NCBI RefSeq assembly: GCF_000422325.1
Contig: NZ_AULO01000011.1
Span: 62,001-126,000 of the forward strand
Reading direction: 5' to 3'
Source: Marinospirillum minutulum DSM 6287
Lineage (GTDB): Bacteria; Pseudomonadota; Gammaproteobacteria; Pseudomonadales; Halomonadaceae
DNA: 64,000 nucleotides
In this document: piece by piece, positions 55,838 to 63,507 of the stretch
Numbering within the stretch: position 1 is the stretch's first letter
Layout of the letters: every line of letters starts with the position of its first letter
The notes under the pieces: generated by a model
What the model saw: only the letters and a program-made list of their open reading frames with translations
Told to the model about the DNA's origin: nothing
Databases searched by the model: none
Program-made: the position numbers and the translations under genes

Positions 55838-56200
55838 TTGATTACTAAAAACTTCTTAACCGGCAATAACCTTTTTGTTTCGCCTTTACTGAATCAGGAG
55901 GGTGAAGAACGAAAAACTGTTGGGTTAGAGTTTTTAGTTGCTGCACCAGCCGATTACCAGAATACTGATCCTGAAGTAATCAGTGTGTTTTTAGATAAGC
56001 AAGGTGTTGAGCGGGACTTAGCTGAAAATAACTATCAAATTCAATGCCATAAGCTTTGCAGCAACAAAATATTTAACAGCTGGGCTGAGCGTGCCATTAA
56101 AACCTTCAACGTCACCAACAACTCGGGTCTAATTTCATTAGACTTTAATGATTTAGTTGAAACACTTGAAGTCACAAAAAAAACATCGATTTGTCTTTAA
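55838..56200 (+). CDS. hypothetical protein, first part of a probably broken gene
   Basis: Not recognised. The frame gives 120 residues from a TTG, but it is already open from 55769, right at the edge of the metal insert, with plausible coding (VYPNKYVRPEYY), so the true 5' end has probably been cut off. It reads well until an 8-A run at 56176-56183, then stops after seven poor residues. The next frame, shifted by one, carries on with good coding. Together they suggest one gene of at least 200 residues broken by an extra A. Confidence 0.5.
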   Translation: MITKNFLTGNNLFVSPLLNQEGEERKTVGLEFLVAAPADYQNTDPEVISVFLDKQGVERDLAENNYQIQCHKLCSNKIFNSWAERAIKTFNVTNNSGLISLDFNDLVETLEVTKKTSICL

Positions 56201-56444
56201 AACCATTGCTGCCTCAGAAATACTTGAGGGTAGTAATGCTTTAGAAGGGGTAGCTAGCACCTCTAATACTCTTGCTTATATAGCTAATGCAGCAGATATT
56301 TCACTGGAAGAGTTTCAGGCTATTGCAGAAGCTATATCAAATCAGGCTGACAAAAAAACTCTGCTCAATATCGCATTTTTTAACTCGCCTGAAGCAGAAG
56401 TGACGGAAGTATCACTTCTGTACGCTCAAAAAAATAACTTTTAA
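56157..56444 (+). CDS. hypothetical protein, second part of a probably broken gene
   Basis: Not recognised. The frame begins at a TTG with no ribosome site inside the preceding frame and overlaps it by 44 bp. From about 56190 it reads as a helical protein (FKTIAASEILEGSNALEGVA, ISLEEFQAIAEAISNQ). Joined through the A-run it would continue the 55838 frame. If translated at all, this needs slippage at the A-run. No domain can be named. A strong AAGGAGGAGG lies just after its stop. Confidence 0.5.
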   Translation: MKHLKSQKKHRFVFKTIAASEILEGSNALEGVASTSNTLAYIANAADISLEEFQAIAEAISNQADKKTLLNIAFFNSPEAEVTEVSLLYAQKNNF

Positions 56445-56455
56445 GGAGGAGGGTA

Positions 56456-56500
56456 ATGAATAAAAACTGGCTTAGTTTAGTAAGTAGGAATAAATTTTAG
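56456..56500 (+). other. 14-codon mini-ORF with strong ribosome site
   Basis: ATG 56456 follows AAGGAGGAGG at ideal distance but the frame stops after MNKNWLSLVSRNKF. It is most likely the 5' stub of a lost gene that belonged to the operon before it; a leader peptide is the other option. Confidence 0.4.
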
Positions 56501-56563
56501 GTATACATATATTTTTTTAGTGACCTTATACGTTTACAGGTAATAAAGCTTATTGAGGATAAT

Positions 56564-57523
56564 ATGAAGCCACAAGTTTTTGCTTTTGCTAAAGTCGATA
56601 ATGACTCTGCCAGAGCTATGGTCTATGCAGAAATCATGAAAGGTAAATCTCGTTTTGGAATGTGGGATCAAGAAACTTCACTTATTAATGAATATCATGG
56701 TGGCAACGGGTTCCTTCTAAAAATCAAGGCGGGCGATTGGATAGTTCACGTTAACTCTCCAAAATATGGACATTGTGTTGCAGTACAGGCGACAGGTACT
56801 TATCAATACGATGAAGGTTTAAAGTGTTCTTGGGGTATCGATTTCTGTAACTTTATACCGATAAACCCTGAGACAATAGTGGAGTTCGACCGAAATGATG
56901 AAAGGATTTTACCTTCAGTTAACCTTCGTCCCATGCGTCGTGGTCAGCGAGTTAAACAGGTTGAAGACTTCTTACAAAGCTTAGAAAATTTGAAGTGTAA
57001 AAATACAGAGATTCTAGAAGGAGAGTTGAGGGGAGTCCTTCACCTTAGAGCAAAGTTTAATACAGACCTACTTCCCAAAATTACAAAATATATTCATGAG
57101 TTGAACCGTAGTAAAGAACTAGAAAAGCTCCTTCATTCTGTTTTTAATTCAATACCCAACGTTGAGTCTACAATGAATGGATTTGGCTGGAAATCAGATC
57201 ATGGCGCAGACCTTATTGTAGAGTTTCTTAATCCACTTTCATGTTTAAGCTTGTCTAGTAAGTTAATTGTTCAAGTTAAATCCTATGCTGGAGAACATAC
57301 AGAATTGACTGCTATTAACCAGATAGCTGAAGGAATTGACAAGTATTATGGTGATGGAGGGTTATTAATTACTACCGGTAATACGAGTGAGCAATTAGAG
57401 GAATATGCTCATCTTGTTAGTGAGAGGCTTGGAAAACCAATTGATATTATTGCTGGTGTAGAAGTTTCACGTTTTATACTTAGGCATGCTCCAAGCTTAA
57501 TTATTGGGCTTGGCAGTAAGTAA
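56564..57523 (+). CDS. Mrr-type restriction endonuclease with N-terminal recognition domain
   Basis: Protein of 319 residues in two parts. The N-terminal about 130 residues have GKSRFGMWDQ and LKIKAGDWIVHVNSPKYGHC, resembling PUA/EVE-like folds that read modified bases; this is inference. A helical linker follows. The C-terminal about 130 residues fit the Mrr_cat nuclease: Glu in KELEKLLHSVF (about 187), GWKSDHGADLIVEF with Asp 216, and LIVQVKSYAGEH with Gln 237 and Lys 239, the QxK form of the PD-(D/E)xK site. No methylase is near, so a stand-alone modification-dependent (type IV) restriction gene is likely. A terminator follows. Confidence 0.75.
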   Translation: MKPQVFAFAKVDNDSARAMVYAEIMKGKSRFGMWDQETSLINEYHGGNGFLLKIKAGDWIVHVNSPKYGHCVAVQATGTYQYDEGLKCSWGIDFCNFIPINPETIVEFDRNDERILPSVNLRPMRRGQRVKQVEDFLQSLENLKCKNTEILEGELRGVLHLRAKFNTDLLPKITKYIHELNRSKELEKLLHSVFNSIPNVESTMNGFGWKSDHGADLIVEFLNPLSCLSLSSKLIVQVKSYAGEHTELTAINQIAEGIDKYYGDGGLLITTGNTSEQLEEYAHLVSERLGKPIDIIAGVEVSRFILRHAPSLIIGLGSK

Positions 57524-57601
57524 AGTATAAGTCTAGATGTTGTTTAGGCGTTTAACTATCTACGTGGATGTACAAATAATTTAATTGCACTTAACCCCCT
57601 A

Positions 57602-57633
57602 AGCCACCTAACTCTAGCTAGATGGCTTTTTTT
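57602..57633 (+). terminator. rho-independent terminator after the nuclease gene
   Basis: AGCCACCTA / TAGATGGCT (8 of 9 pairs), 8-nt loop, followed by six T. Confidence 0.75.
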
Positions 57634-57657
57634 ATTCCTATTAATAGCTTTAGCATT

Positions 57658-57885
57658 TTACTTGGGTAGGTTTGGCCATTTGCCGCCCCAGTTAAGTATT
57701 TCTTTCATGGCTGCTTCTTGTTCTTGGTGGCACCAAATTCCCCAGTAGCGGCTTTTCTCTCCGGTATTAACGTCTACACATTGCACAAAGGCGTAGTGTT
57801 GGCCGTGCTGTCCGGTTTCTAGCTTTAAAAAGCAACGTGGGTCACTGTCATCAAAAACTAAATTGGTGGGTGTGGTTACACGCAT
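57658..57885 (-). CDS. hypothetical protein downstream of the partition genes
   Basis: Not recognised. A protein of 75 residues, rich in aromatic residues (SRYWGIWCHQEQEAAMKEIL, WGGKWPNLPK). ATG at 57885 has a good AAGGAG site 6 nt before it, inside the end of the partner gene. It lies 9 bp after the ParR-like gene, so it is the third gene of the partition operon. It might be a small accessory factor of the island; no motif supports a function. Confidence 0.65.
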   Translation of the reverse strand: MRVTTPTNLVFDDSDPRCFLKLETGQHGQHYAFVQCVDVNTGEKSRYWGIWCHQEQEAAMKEILNWGGKWPNLPK

Positions 57886-57894
57886 TTTGTCTCC

Positions 57895-58287
57895 TTAATC
57901 TTTTCTTCCTGCTGCAAACAAAGATTTTTTAGGTATTTTGGTTTCCGGTTCAGGCTGGTTAACCTGTTCTGTAATTGCTGTTATTGTTGTTGCTGTTTCT
58001 GGTGCTGCTTCAATAGTGGGTTGTTCTGGCTGTACTGGGGTTTGAAGGGGTGCTAGTAGTTCAACTGCCTTAGCCACCAAATCAAACTCACTGGCTTGTG
58101 CCATGCCTTTTTGTGTTGCTAGCAGCATAATTTGATCAGCTAAACCCGATTGCTCCAGTAAATACCCCATACGCAACAAGCGACGACCGCCATAGCTATC
58201 GCCATTTTTGGCCAGCCATGCTCTTAACTCAGGGGTAATGTTGTTATCTAGGTAAATGGTGATTTTTTTGTTTCTAGTCACTGTCAT
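57895..58287 (-). CDS. ParR/StbB-like partner of the actin-like partition protein
   Basis: Protein of 130 residues. The N-terminal half looks like a ribbon-helix-helix DNA-binding domain (NKKITIYLDNNITPELRAWL, RRLLRMGYLLEQSG). The C-terminal half is a Pro/Glu/Thr-rich flexible tail ending in KKSLFAAGRKD, of the sort by which ParR proteins touch the filament end. It lies 16 bp after the ParM-like gene. Assignment rests mostly on this context plus the 11-bp repeats upstream of that gene. Confidence 0.7.
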   Translation of the reverse strand: MTVTRNKKITIYLDNNITPELRAWLAKNGDSYGGRRLLRMGYLLEQSGLADQIMLLATQKGMAQASEFDLVAKAVELLAPLQTPVQPEQPTIEAAPETATTITAITEQVNQPEPETKIPKKSLFAAGRKD

Positions 58288-58303
58288 GGTCTTTGCTCCT
58301 GAC

Positions 58304-59281
58304 TCAGCTCAGGTACTGCATGATTTTTAGAAAACCACGCGCATTAGCAAAACGCGGTCTTTCGGGAATAAAAATGCTGTGACCAGTAATAAACTGCTTT
58401 AACTGTTCGGCACCACCGCCTAAATAACAAAAGCCTTCTAGGTGAGGCACTTTGCCAGTTCGACGTTCTATCTCACGGGTAATTCGGCCTGCAATAGTTT
58501 GGGTGGCTTGCTGGGTTTCTTCAGTGACTTCCTGCACCTTGCCCCTGCCTAAATCAATTTTACCGCTGGCTAACACTTGGTACATAGCTAACATATTGAT
58601 AGTGCCCACCCCATAACGTTGGCTAATCAAGCGATTGGCTTCTGCAGCTATATCTAAACAGCCAATGTTTAAGGTGCTGGTGTATTCGGTTATTAAGCTG
58701 TAATCCGGCAGCACTACACAAATATCCGTGGTACGGCCACCGATATCAGCCACGGCAACAGCATGGCTTTGTGAAGCTTTTTCATGACCTAAGCGATCAA
58801 TTCTTGCATCCACCCAACCGGCTAAACCTTCAGGGCAGACTTGCTGACAAACCAAATTAACGCCAGAACCTTGTACCGGCTTAAGAAGTGCAGCTTGTTT
58901 GCGTTGAATGGCACTTTTATTAATGCCTTGCTCAGTGAAGTAATGATTCAGTGGCAAGCCGGTACTGATGCTGACTTCATTGTTTAAACTGTTCTCTGCT
59001 ACCAGCTTATTAAGGGTGTGATGGGTAAGCACCGTATTTAAAGTGGAGTAGGAGAAAGAATCAAAACGAGTGTCTTCTGCATCCACGGCATTTTCATCGG
59101 CAGTCCATTGTTCACCTTCGCAGGTATAGCTATAACCTTGAGAACCACTTAGCGTGATATTGGCACGTCCGGAACGAACCAAGGAGGGAGTTGAACTCTC
59201 AACCCATTGCTGTTCTTCATTAAGAAAAGCCGTTTTGTTAAAAGCACAACCGCTGTCTAAACCCACTGCTATCTTGCTCAT
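58304..59281 (-). CDS. parM: ParM/StbA-like actin ATPase
   Basis: Plasmid-type actin that forms filaments to separate DNA copies. It has 325 residues. The phosphate-1 loop is IAVGLDSGCAFNKTAF, the phosphate-2 loop is AVADIGGRTTDICVV, and the adenosine motif is CYLGGGAEQLKQF. It is the first gene of a parM-parR-small ORF operon and starts 10 bp from a set of 11-bp direct repeats. Presence in an integrated island suggests that the element spends time as a free, segregating circle. Confidence 0.85.
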   Translation of the reverse strand: MSKIAVGLDSGCAFNKTAFLNEEQQWVESSTPSLVRSGRANITLSGSQGYSYTCEGEQWTADENAVDAEDTRFDSFSYSTLNTVLTHHTLNKLVAENSLNNEVSISTGLPLNHYFTEQGINKSAIQRKQAALLKPVQGSGVNLVCQQVCPEGLAGWVDARIDRLGHEKASQSHAVAVADIGGRTTDICVVLPDYSLITEYTSTLNIGCLDIAAEANRLISQRYGVGTINMLAMYQVLASGKIDLGRGKVQEVTEETQQATQTIAGRITREIERRTGKVPHLEGFCYLGGGAEQLKQFITGHSIFIPERPRFANARGFLKIMQYLS

Positions 59282-59290
59282 ATCGACCTC

Positions 59291-59323
59291 GTATCTATTG
59301 GATACCTATTGGGTATCTATCTG
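59291..59323. repeat. three 11-bp direct repeats, parC-like centromere
   Basis: GTATCTATTGG, ATACCTATTGG and GTATCTATCTG stand in tandem without gaps, just upstream of parM. Plasmid R1 parC also uses 11-bp direct repeats around the parM promoter as ParR binding sites. Degenerate related motifs (AATAGATAG, CAAATAG) lie within the next 130 bp. Confidence 0.65.
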
Positions 59324-59686
59324 ATGTCCACTTCTTGTCTAGCAAATAGCTAGCTCAAATAGACTGACTTTATATTGTTTGTATTGCTTGAGCCTGTATT
59401 AAATAAACAATATAGAGTTAGTTTATAGCTATAAAATAGATAGTGTCAATCAAATTAATAATATATTGGTAGTTTTGGCTGAATCTGAAAAAGAGGGGTG
59501 AAAGCTGTAAAAAAGGACTGGGGTAAGAAGGGAGTTTAGGTAAGGTTATTACTTCTTCCTTACCTAATTATTACTATACATATAAGGCTGTAAGCCCTGT
59601 TTTATGGCTGTTTAGAATAGATATTACCTTTATTACCCTTTTCCCTAGGTGGCTAGGCAGGGCTAAAAATTGGCATTTTAGGCGTG
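59324..59686. other. AT-rich gap with iteron-like motifs, candidate replication origin
   Basis: About 360 bp without genes between parM and the primase gene. It holds the pentamer GGTAA or its complement five times: 59522, 59539, 59560, 59624 and 59633. A perfect 10-bp inverted repeat TTAGGTAAGG / CCTTACCTAA lies at 59536-59567, and TTACCTTTATTACC at 59624-59637, whose inverse recurs at 63147. The left part is very AT-rich. Together with the neighbouring primase-helicase and partition genes this fits an origin, but that is inference. Confidence 0.5.
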
Positions 59687-62299
59687 TTATTGCTTTACGT
59701 TGAATACCCAGCAGCTCAGGGTACGTTTTTTAATTCGGCTCCAAACCTTCTTCTGTTCCCTGTAGGGGTAACGGCTGGAATTAGGCAGGTATTTTTTTAA
59801 TTCCTTAGGATCAAACATGGGCTGGTTGAAGGTACGGCAAAGATCCATAAAGTGCGGAATGTTAATGGCGATGTCTGTATCAGGACTATTACTATGGTTA
59901 AGCTGGTTTTCTTGGTCGTTAATGTAATGGTAGGTTTCCCAAAATTCTTCAATTATAGGGTTATCACCCGCAATGCGTTTATGCCGTTCAGCTAACATGG
60001 TTAGCACTTCTGTTTCACAGGTTTGAAGCATAGCGTCACTGATGTATTGCTTACCAAAAATCATCGGTAGCGTGGCTACAGCGGCCATTAGCTGTAAATG
60101 GTTAAGTACTAGGCGGTTGTTCTTAATGGCTTGGCTGTTGTGTCCTGTTAGCGGTGCATTCCATAAAGTCTCTTCATAGGCTTTCATGCCTTTTTCAAAG
60201 CATTCTAGCCAAGCTTTTTCTTGTTTAATGACTTGGGGTAAGAAGCTAGCAAAGTTATCTTCTTTAGAGGCATTAATTAATCGCTGGGCTGCAGGTATGG
60301 TTTCACGTTTGGCGCGGTTAAAACGTAGGGCAAGAATACGCTCTAAAGTTGCCTGTTCACCTTGTACTTCAGTGTTTTGAGCGATAACTATTGCTCCTTG
60401 GAACATGGCTTCTTCAGTATCATTACCTCGGTTAGCTATACCGATAGCACCGGTTCCCCGACCATCGTAAAGGGGCTTAATCGAGTCAAAGGTAAATTGG
60501 GCTAAGTGTTTCTTTTCTTCGGTGTAATCCGACTCAATCAACACCACAGGTAGGTTAGCCACTTGGTTAAAGGTACGCCTAATGGCAGCGGGTCTGGCTT
60601 TAGCAGGATCAAAACCTTCATAATCGCGCCCACAAGCCGCCCAAAGAATTTCGATTAAGGTTGATTTACCTGCCCCTGGCTCACCCGTGACTTCAAAAAA
60701 AGGCAGGCTTTTGTGCTGGCTGCGAATTTGTTGCGCAAAGAGGGTGGCAGTCCAGAAGCCCAAAGTAATCAGTCCTTTAGCACCAAAGGCCGCCCATAAA
60801 TCACTGACCCAAGCAGGGTTAAAACCACTGGCATAGTTGATGTGGGGGCTTTTTAGATTAGTTTTTAGCCCTAGCTTACCTAATTCAAAGTAACCATCGT
60901 TATTGCGTTCAATCACCCGGCCATCACGCACCGCAAAGGTTTGATAAACGTAGGTTTTAGAAAGGCGGTCATAACCAATAAAAGGCAGGCTTTGAATGGT
61001 GCGAATGGTTTTAAACCAGCGATTTTGCAGGGTATTTAAGTCTTGGGTGTTACCGGTAAATAACGCACCTGAACCCCTTTGGAGTAAGGCTTTATTTAGG
61101 CTACTGGGGGAATCAATGCAGCTACCGGGCAATAGAATGATTTGATCAGGGTGGCCGTTCTCGTAACGCAGTTTAAGCACATAGTTTTGATCATCGGCCA
61201 GTTCATCCCGTTCAATGTACAAAAACTCTTGAGTGCAGTTACTGATTTTGCGAATTTTACTGGCTTTATGAAAAGCCGTGCTAGGGGTGGTGCTTTCTTG
61301 CAGCTCTTTTTCATACTCATTGCTATCCACACTAATTGACCAAGTAGCCTTGGCATACTCAAATACACAGCGGCTAAAGCTTTTATGCTCATACATGACT
61401 TTTGCATAACCACTGGCTGACTCTGCCTGCAGTAGCTTGCCACGGTAATGGCAAGCTTCCCAAAAGCTAGAATCATTAAGCTTGCCTAAACGGTGGCAGT
61501 CATCCCAATCCAAATCTTTAGACGGGGTGAGGGCAATTGATACCTTTTGCTCTAGTTCAATTAACTGCTGCTTAAATTTAAGTGCTGCTCGAGTACCGGC
61601 TGCATCAGCGTCATAAGCCAACACCCATTCAATGTCTAAGGCTTGGTGCTGTTCAATAAATTCAGTTGGTAGGTTGTTACAGCTAAAGGCAGCAATGCTT
61701 TTAATGTCGTACATCCACAAAGCAATCGCATCAAAAATGCCTTCAACAATATAAACACTGTCACCTTTTTGAAGCTGCATATTAGGCGGTACCCAGCACT
61801 TGCCCGAGTATTTTACCCCCGCACTGAAACGCGCTTTTTTAGCCTGACCTTCAGGTACATCTAATAAAGGGATTAGGTCGGTATCTAGCACTCGCTGCCA
61901 GTAGTGATTACCCCACAAAGGAAACTTAACCGTGGCAGCAAAAGAGCCATTCTTTAAAGGAAGCGCACCCTGCTGCCACACATTACCCAAAAGCGTTAAA
62001 TTAAACTGTCGATCGTATTTTAAGTAAGCACGGGCAGTAGCAAGCGCGTCACTGGCTGAAGCAGGAAAGCGTTCTGACCAGTTGGCAAACAAATCAGCAA
62101 ACAAGCTACGGGCAGTATGACTTGCACCACAGTTATTTAAACGACCACAGAAAATAACGTAGGGTTGATCTACCTTCGTAAAAGCTTCCGCCTTACCACA
62201 GGAAGGACAAAGCCCCCGTAAATAGTCGCCCTGCTGCTTAAACTGATACTCACTGACTAAGCGCTGAGTAATGGCCAGCGTTAAATCTTTATCTAACAT
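59687..62299 (-). CDS. primase-helicase replication protein
   Basis: Large replication protein of 870 residues. An N-terminal zinc-binding primase domain has Cys 31, 34, 51 and 57 (LRGLCPSCGKAEAF, IFCGRLNNCGA). A TOPRIM domain at about 180-245 has Glu 186 in VYIVEGIFDAIAL and Asp 230/232 in LAYDADAAGT. A C-terminal P-loop ATPase has Walker A GEPGAGKST (539-547) and a Walker B-like VVLIESD. This layout is found in P4-like and plasmid primase-helicases. It overlaps the AlpA-like gene by 7 bp and probably starts replication of the excised element. Confidence 0.88.
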   Translation of the reverse strand: MLDKDLTLAITQRLVSEYQFKQQGDYLRGLCPSCGKAEAFTKVDQPYVIFCGRLNNCGASHTARSLFADLFANWSERFPASASDALATARAYLKYDRQFNLTLLGNVWQQGALPLKNGSFAATVKFPLWGNHYWQRVLDTDLIPLLDVPEGQAKKARFSAGVKYSGKCWVPPNMQLQKGDSVYIVEGIFDAIALWMYDIKSIAAFSCNNLPTEFIEQHQALDIEWVLAYDADAAGTRAALKFKQQLIELEQKVSIALTPSKDLDWDDCHRLGKLNDSSFWEACHYRGKLLQAESASGYAKVMYEHKSFSRCVFEYAKATWSISVDSNEYEKELQESTTPSTAFHKASKIRKISNCTQEFLYIERDELADDQNYVLKLRYENGHPDQIILLPGSCIDSPSSLNKALLQRGSGALFTGNTQDLNTLQNRWFKTIRTIQSLPFIGYDRLSKTYVYQTFAVRDGRVIERNNDGYFELGKLGLKTNLKSPHINYASGFNPAWVSDLWAAFGAKGLITLGFWTATLFAQQIRSQHKSLPFFEVTGEPGAGKSTLIEILWAACGRDYEGFDPAKARPAAIRRTFNQVANLPVVLIESDYTEEKKHLAQFTFDSIKPLYDGRGTGAIGIANRGNDTEEAMFQGAIVIAQNTEVQGEQATLERILALRFNRAKRETIPAAQRLINASKEDNFASFLPQVIKQEKAWLECFEKGMKAYEETLWNAPLTGHNSQAIKNNRLVLNHLQLMAAVATLPMIFGKQYISDAMLQTCETEVLTMLAERHKRIAGDNPIIEEFWETYHYINDQENQLNHSNSPDTDIAINIPHFMDLCRTFNQPMFDPKELKKYLPNSSRYPYREQKKVWSRIKKRTLSCWVFNVKQ

Positions 62300-62526
62300 G
62301 ATGAATCACGCTGTTTTTCAAGCATTAAGCGCAAAGCATCCATATCAATCATTCGGTGCTTACCAATTTTGACTGTAGGCAAAGCTTTACGCTGCACCAT
62401 GCCATTCACCACCGTCGGGCCAGCCAAAGCTAAGCCTGTTTCAGCAGCAAACTTTTTTAAAGTCATTACCGGTATAGGGTTATCAGCAAGGGATGAAGTA
62501 TTAACCGTTTTGTCGGGCTTTTTCAT
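62293..62526 (-). CDS. AlpA-like DNA-binding protein
   Basis: Protein of 77 residues with a winged helix-turn-helix of the excisionase/AlpA type: MTLKKFAAETGLALAG, then LPTVKIGKHRMIDMDALRLM. Since a separate excisionase sits next to the integrase, this one is more likely the activator or regulator of the replication operon it heads. Its stop overlaps the primase start. It is divergent from the Cro-like gene across a 180-bp control region. Confidence 0.78.
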   Translation of the reverse strand: MKKPDKTVNTSSLADNPIPVMTLKKFAAETGLALAGPTVVNGMVQRKALPTVKIGKHRMIDMDALRLMLEKQRDSSC

Positions 62527-62548
62527 GCAGTCACCTAATAAAATTGTT

Positions 62549-62691
62549 AATATTTGAGCAATATTTGAAGAAAGCTACAAAATTACTAACATGTTGTTCT
62601 TTATGTGAATCCTAACAGCAAACTAACAATATACAAGTAGTTTTGTCGTTTATTGTTGCTCAGTGTTGGTTATTGAGCAGTTTGAACACTG
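62549..62691. promoter_or_regulatory. control region between AlpA-like and Cro-like genes
   Basis: Contains AATATTTGA twice at an 11-bp step (62549 and 62560) near the AlpA-like start. Near the Cro-like start are two overlapping inverted repeats, TGCTCA / TGAGCA (62657-62679) and CAGTGTT / AACACTG (62661-62691). These are good candidates for operators of a bistable regulator pair. Confidence 0.5.
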
Positions 62692-62706
62692 TTAAAGAGA
62701 GGCAGC

Positions 62707-63108
62707 ATGTCCAATCAAGACGATGATTTAGGCAAGAAAATACAGCAAGCAAGAAAGGCTGAAGGTTATACCCAAGTAGAAATAGCTGACATTGCTGGCA
62801 TACCACACAGCACCTACCGCTATTTAGAACAGCGTGGGCTAACCAGCTATGAAAACCTGCAGTTGGTATTGGATTGCCCAAGAATGAAGCGTTACACCCT
62901 TTGGGCAATGACCGGCCTAGTAGCCCCCAATGTTGGGCAAATTAGCCCTGAGCTAATGAAAAAATTAGGGGGCGGCAAACAGCTAACTGATGAAGAGCTG
63001 TTTGAGCTATGTGAAGTAGAAGCCTCCAGCCTAAAACCCATCGACCTAGATAAGATGCAAGCCGAGCTTAATGAAAAAGTAGCCAGTGTGCTAAACCAAT
63101 ACAAATAA
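62707..63108 (+). CDS. Cro/CI-like regulator
   Basis: Protein of 133 residues. The helix-turn-helix is at about 8-60 (LGKKIQQARKAEGYTQVEIA, DIAGIPHSTYRYLEQRG), and a second part of about 70 residues is acidic and helical. AGAGAGGCAGC precedes the ATG. It lies divergent to the AlpA-primase operon and is the natural repressor of that module; such pairs decide between integrated and replicating states. Confidence 0.82.
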   Translation: MSNQDDDLGKKIQQARKAEGYTQVEIADIAGIPHSTYRYLEQRGLTSYENLQLVLDCPRMKRYTLWAMTGLVAPNVGQISPELMKKLGGGKQLTDEELFELCEVEASSLKPIDLDKMQAELNEKVASVLNQYK

Positions 63109-63146
63109 ACCCTTAAAGCAAAGCTAGCTAAAGGGAACGGGGAATA

Positions 63147-63234
63147 GGTAATAAAGGTAAGAATGCCTAGAAGCCCGATAAGTGAAGGGTTTTAGGCTGA
63201 CAGAGCTAGGTAATTAAAAGGTAGGAGGGTTACC
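63147..63234. repeat. second cluster of GGTAA motifs, right of the replication module
   Basis: GGTAATAAAGGTAA at 63147-63160 is an exact inverted copy of the 14-mer at 59624-59637. Further GGTAA or TTACC motifs are at 63209 and 63230. The primase, AlpA-like and Cro-like genes lie between the two clusters. Confidence 0.55.
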
Positions 63235-63241
63235 TTTTGGG

Positions 63242-63400
63242 TGCGCAGAGCCCTTAATAGGCTTAGCAACAACATTAATGGTGACATTAGGCGCTATGAT
63301 TGGTGGAACTGTAAGTTCGGTATTAGGCAACCGTGCAGAGGTTTTTGGTGGCCTTACCCTTATAGGTGTGGGGGTTTGGATTTTGATAGGACACTTTTAA
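63242..63400 (+). pseudogene. mntP: 3' remnant of a manganese efflux gene (mntP)
   Basis: A frame without start reads LIGLATTLMVTLGAMIGG, then VLGNRAEVFGGLTLIGVGVW and ILIGHF before the stop at 63398. This is the last membrane pair of MntP/YebN-type manganese exporters; about three quarters of the gene is missing. The frame is open back to a stop at 63215, so the junction lies in 63217-63250, next to the GGTAA cluster. The remaining gap to the P-ATPase (63401-63507) shows no gene. Confidence 0.7.
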
Positions 63401-63507
63401 TTAGTAGCTGATTGGTAAAATTAACTTACTTAGCCTCTGCTGATTAACTGAGTATTATGCTCAGTTAATCAACGAGGCTATATCTTAATCGCTAAGTTTT
63501 AACTGAC

